Below, piece by piece: positions 61,929-64,000 of a DNA stretch of 64,000 bases (its first letter is position 1; every line of letters begins with the position of its first letter). Source of the DNA: JAPWJZ01 sp038247245 (GTDB lineage: Bacteria; Pseudomonadota; Alphaproteobacteria; Micavibrionales; UBA2020). The notes under the pieces are model-generated. The model had not been told where the DNA came from and did no database searches. It was given only the letters and a program-made list of their open reading frames with translations. The DNA lies in assembly GCA_038247245.1 (NCBI GenBank), contig JBBRVE010000002.1, positions 30,252 to 94,251 of the forward strand, given 5' to 3'. The translations under genes were made by a program, and so were the position numbers.

Positions 61929-62537
61929 TTATTTCTTGGCAACCTTGCCGGCGCGCTGGCGCAGGACATTCAGCAAGCCTTCGATGCCCTTGCTGTTGAT
62001 GACGCCTGCGAAATCGTCGCGCTGGGTCATTGTCATGCTGATGCTTTCGACGACGACATCGACAACCTTGAACGTGCCGCCCTTGTTGCGTACGCGCCAG
62101 TCGACCAGCACGGCCGGGCCGTCTTTTTGCAGGATCTGGCTTTTGACGAGGTTGTCGGTCTCGCCAGACGGGGTCGAGCTGATAACCTTGAACGACTGGC
62201 CGGAATATTCGGCAAAGCGTTTGCTGTAAGTCGCCACAATCATGTCCTCGAACAGGTCCATGTACTGCGATTTCTGAGCGGCGGTAGCCGTTTTCCACGA
62301 AGGGCCCATCACAAAGCGGCCAATCGTTGGCACGTCGAAGTTTTCATGCAGCAGGGTGCGCACGCGCTGGGCGCGCACGCCATCCGCCAGTTCGCGGGCG
62401 GTCAGTGACGTCAACGCCTTGTCGCCCATCTTCTGGACGAATTGCGCAGCCTCGGTGCCATCGGTTTTTGCAGCGAAGGCGAGCGGGGAGGCAAACAGGA
62501 CGAACGCGAAAGCCGCAAGGATCAGGTGGATACGCAT
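61929..62537 (-). CDS. mlaC: MlaC-type periplasmic phospholipid-binding protein
   Basis: The 202-residue protein has a signal peptide (ending LAFAAK) and the Ttg2D/MlaC domain: FDVPTIGRFVMGPSWKTAT, FEDMIVATYSKRFAEYSGQS, VDWRVRNKGGTFKVVDVVVE and ISMTMTQRDDFAGVI. It carries phospholipids between MlaA in the outer membrane and the MlaFEDB ABC transporter. The ABC genes are not in the window. It follows mlaA on the same strand with a 26-base gap, so they should be cotranscribed. Confidence 0.92.
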   Translation of the reverse strand: MRIHLILAAFAFVLFASPLAFAAKTDGTEAAQFVQKMGDKALTSLTARELADGVRAQRVRTLLHENFDVPTIGRFVMGPSWKTATAAQKSQYMDLFEDMIVATYSKRFAEYSGQSFKVISSTPSGETDNLVKSQILQKDGPAVLVDWRVRNKGGTFKVVDVVVESISMTMTQRDDFAGVINSKGIEGLLNVLRQRAGKVAKK

Positions 62538-62563
62538 TCTCTAATTACCTCTTTTTTTTATTG

Positions 62564-63334
62564 TTAATTGCCGTAGTCGGGGATCGCCGCGCTGTCGCCT
62601 GCTTTTTCGTCGCGGATCAGCGACTGGCGTTTTTGCGAGTAGGCGCTGCGGACTGCCGCGTAGTAATCCAGGCTGTTCGCGCGCAGGTCTTCCACGGCCT
62701 TCACAAGGCGCGCACGGGTATCAAGACCCTCGACGCCAAGGCGGGTGTAGTACCACCACATGTTATCCGTGTTGTGTGCCAGCAGGCGCAGGGGATCTGC
62801 CAGGCCATCGGCTACCATACCGCCGGTGTCGCGCAGCGACGACGGGCCGAAGACGGGCAGGACGAGGTAGAAGCCGTCGCCCATACCCCAGACAGCCAGA
62901 GTCTGGCCGAAATCTTCGGGTTCATACGCAAGGCCCTGCGCGGAGGCGACATCCACCAGACCGCCGATGCCGGCGGTGGTGTTGATGATCATGCGTGCGG
63001 TTGCAACGCCGGCACCCTTGAGGTCAAACTGCAGCAGCTGGTTGCCGATGATGATCGGCGAACGCAGGTTGCGCATGAAATTCTGTACACCATCGCGCAC
63101 GAAGCTCGGGAAGATCGCGTTATAGATTTTGGCGACCGGTTCGATCAACACGACGTCGAGGATGTTATTGAATGCGAACACGCCGCGGTTGAACGGTTCG
63201 ATCGGATCGCTAATGCCTGTTTTATAACCCGCTTCAGGGCTGACCGAGCGTGCGCAGGATGCGGTGCCCAGTACCAGAAACGCGCAAAGCGCGATGGTCA
63301 TAATTTTAGATGAAAGGTTAACTGCCCGAGACAT
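62564..63334 (-). CDS. mlaA: MlaA (VacJ) outer-membrane lipoprotein
   Basis: The 256-residue protein has a lipoprotein signal (LVLGTASC) and the VacJ domain: SDPIEPFNRGVFAFNNILD, IFPSFVRDGVQNFMRNLRSP, TAGIGGLVDVASAQGL, EDFGQTLAVWGMGDGFYLVL and PVFGPSSLRDTGG. It removes misplaced phospholipids from the outer leaflet of the outer membrane and passes them to MlaC. The chosen ATG gives a normal signal peptide. Close spacing to mlaC supports an operon. Confidence 0.94.
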   Translation of the reverse strand: MSRAVNLSSKIMTIALCAFLVLGTASCARSVSPEAGYKTGISDPIEPFNRGVFAFNNILDVVLIEPVAKIYNAIFPSFVRDGVQNFMRNLRSPIIIGNQLLQFDLKGAGVATARMIINTTAGIGGLVDVASAQGLAYEPEDFGQTLAVWGMGDGFYLVLPVFGPSSLRDTGGMVADGLADPLRLLAHNTDNMWWYYTRLGVEGLDTRARLVKAVEDLRANSLDYYAAVRSAYSQKRQSLIRDEKAGDSAAIPDYGN

Positions 63335-63405
63335 TTTGATTATTTCCGTTCTTGCGTTCAATATAGTGCTCAATACCACTTTAACTACATACGATTACTC
63401 AATTA

Positions 63406-64000
63406 TTAACCGTCCTCCAGATGCAACAAAGCTGTTGTCCCCAGAAGCAGGCTAACGATAGCGGGTGTCCAGGCTGCGAGATACGCGGGAATCTTTTGCG
63501 ACAGTCCGAAAGCGCCGAGCATTGAGTCCATGAAGAATACAAAGAATCCAATGGCTACGCCAAGGGCTAACAGTGCACCTGCCCCCCCGAATCTTGGCGG
63601 ACGTAGCGAAAATGTCGCAGCCAGCAGCACCATGGCGACGAAAAAGAAGGGTTGGGCCAGCAGTGAATGGAAGCGAATATGCAAACGGGCTGCGGGGAAG
63701 CCTGTTTCTTCCATAATTCGGATGTACTCCGGCAGGTTCCAGAAAGAAATGGTTTCGGGCGTGGCGAATGATTCTTCGATTTTGCGGGCGGTCAGTTCGG
63801 TTTTCAGTAATTCCACATCGCTGCGGCTGACGCCGTTCTTGTCATTCAGCAGTGCCTGCCGGATTTCCCAGTGCCCGTCACGCAGGTAAGCAACGGGGCT
63901 GTCGATCCGGCGCATGAAATTGTCGTCCTTGTCGAAAAAGAACACGATGACATCCGATAGTTTCCACTCCGCCTGCTCGAACGCGGCGGCGTGGATCAGC
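63406..64000 (-). CDS. lptG: LptG-type lipopolysaccharide export permease, partial
   Basis: The C-terminal 197 residues are visible; the frame stays open to the window edge. It has a periplasmic beta region (FEQAEWKLSDVIVFFFDKDD, then AYLRDGHWEI), the segment FATPETISFWNLPEYIRIME, and three membrane helices near the end (FFVAMVLLAATFSLRPPR, LALGVAIGFFVFFMDSMLG, TPAIVSLLLGTTALLHL). This is the YjgQ/LptG layout. It works with LptF, LptB and LptC to pull LPS from the inner membrane. It lies upstream of mlaA on the same strand with a 71-base gap. Confidence 0.9.
   Translation of the reverse strand, partial: LIHAAAFEQAEWKLSDVIVFFFDKDDNFMRRIDSPVAYLRDGHWEIRQALLNDKNGVSRSDVELLKTELTARKIEESFATPETISFWNLPEYIRIMEETGFPAARLHIRFHSLLAQPFFFVAMVLLAATFSLRPPRFGGAGALLALGVAIGFFVFFMDSMLGAFGLSQKIPAYLAAWTPAIVSLLLGTTALLHLEDG

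Overview
The window reads as a Gram-negative chromosome of an alphaproteobacterium, judged from gene content only: MlaA/MlaC and LptG envelope genes, RsmI-YraN, an LpoA-like lipoprotein, EttA, an Hsp70 and a two-partner secretion adhesin. Genes are densely packed on both strands, often with overlapping ends. No ribosomal RNA or CRISPR array is present.

Positions 833-21568 are a 20.7-kb integrative element inserted in the 3' end of an intact tRNA-Arg(ACG) gene. A 45-bp direct repeat of the tRNA 3' end marks both borders, and a P4-type tyrosine integrase sits just inside the right border. A second 24-bp direct repeat lies inside each end and may bind the integrase. The left arm carries an unknown protein, an AlpA-like regulator or excisionase and a winged-helix, replication-initiator-like protein, with unusual clusters of short palindromes between and after them.

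The cargo is an RHS polymorphic-toxin locus transcribed leftwards. It has one full-length secreted RHS protein (15496-19893) with its immunity gene, followed by four orphan RHS tips. Each tip is cut at the GRYISSDPIG-type core motif and followed by its own small candidate immunity gene. All four orphans start at TTG codons with good Shine-Dalgarno sequences. A GC-rich second element (about 5900-13100) splits the cassette array without breaking any gene. It has a XerC-like recombinase, a CHC2/TOPRIM primase with an ATPase domain, an XRE regulator, a MOBQ relaxase and a convincing oriT. The island is therefore a mobile element nested in another one, carrying a stock of exchangeable toxin tips.

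From 21.7 to 39.6 kb there are chromosomal genes: an M14-like peptidase, crotonase, LLM oxidoreductase, TyrA-like protein, CPA2 antiporter, DUF3592 protein, lipase-like hydrolase, dicarboxylate symporter, FecR-domain protein, 3-hydroxyisobutyrate dehydrogenase-like protein, a thioredoxin-fold protein and many unrecognised proteins. From 39.9 to 49.4 kb is a TpsB/TpsA pair; the 2542-residue exoprotein contains a huge parallel beta-helix with an exact 207-bp (three-rung) tandem period.

From 49.8 to 58.5 kb come two small membrane/coiled-coil proteins, a divergent DnaK, YggS, an LpoA-like lipoprotein, RsmI, YraN, a BON lipoprotein and a SirB1-type protein. Positions 58.5-60.1 kb form a decayed zone with two tRNA 3' fragments, one intact small gene and an IS110 remnant. 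The window ends with EttA, a 30-bp perfect inverted-repeat terminator, MlaC, MlaA and a partial LptG.
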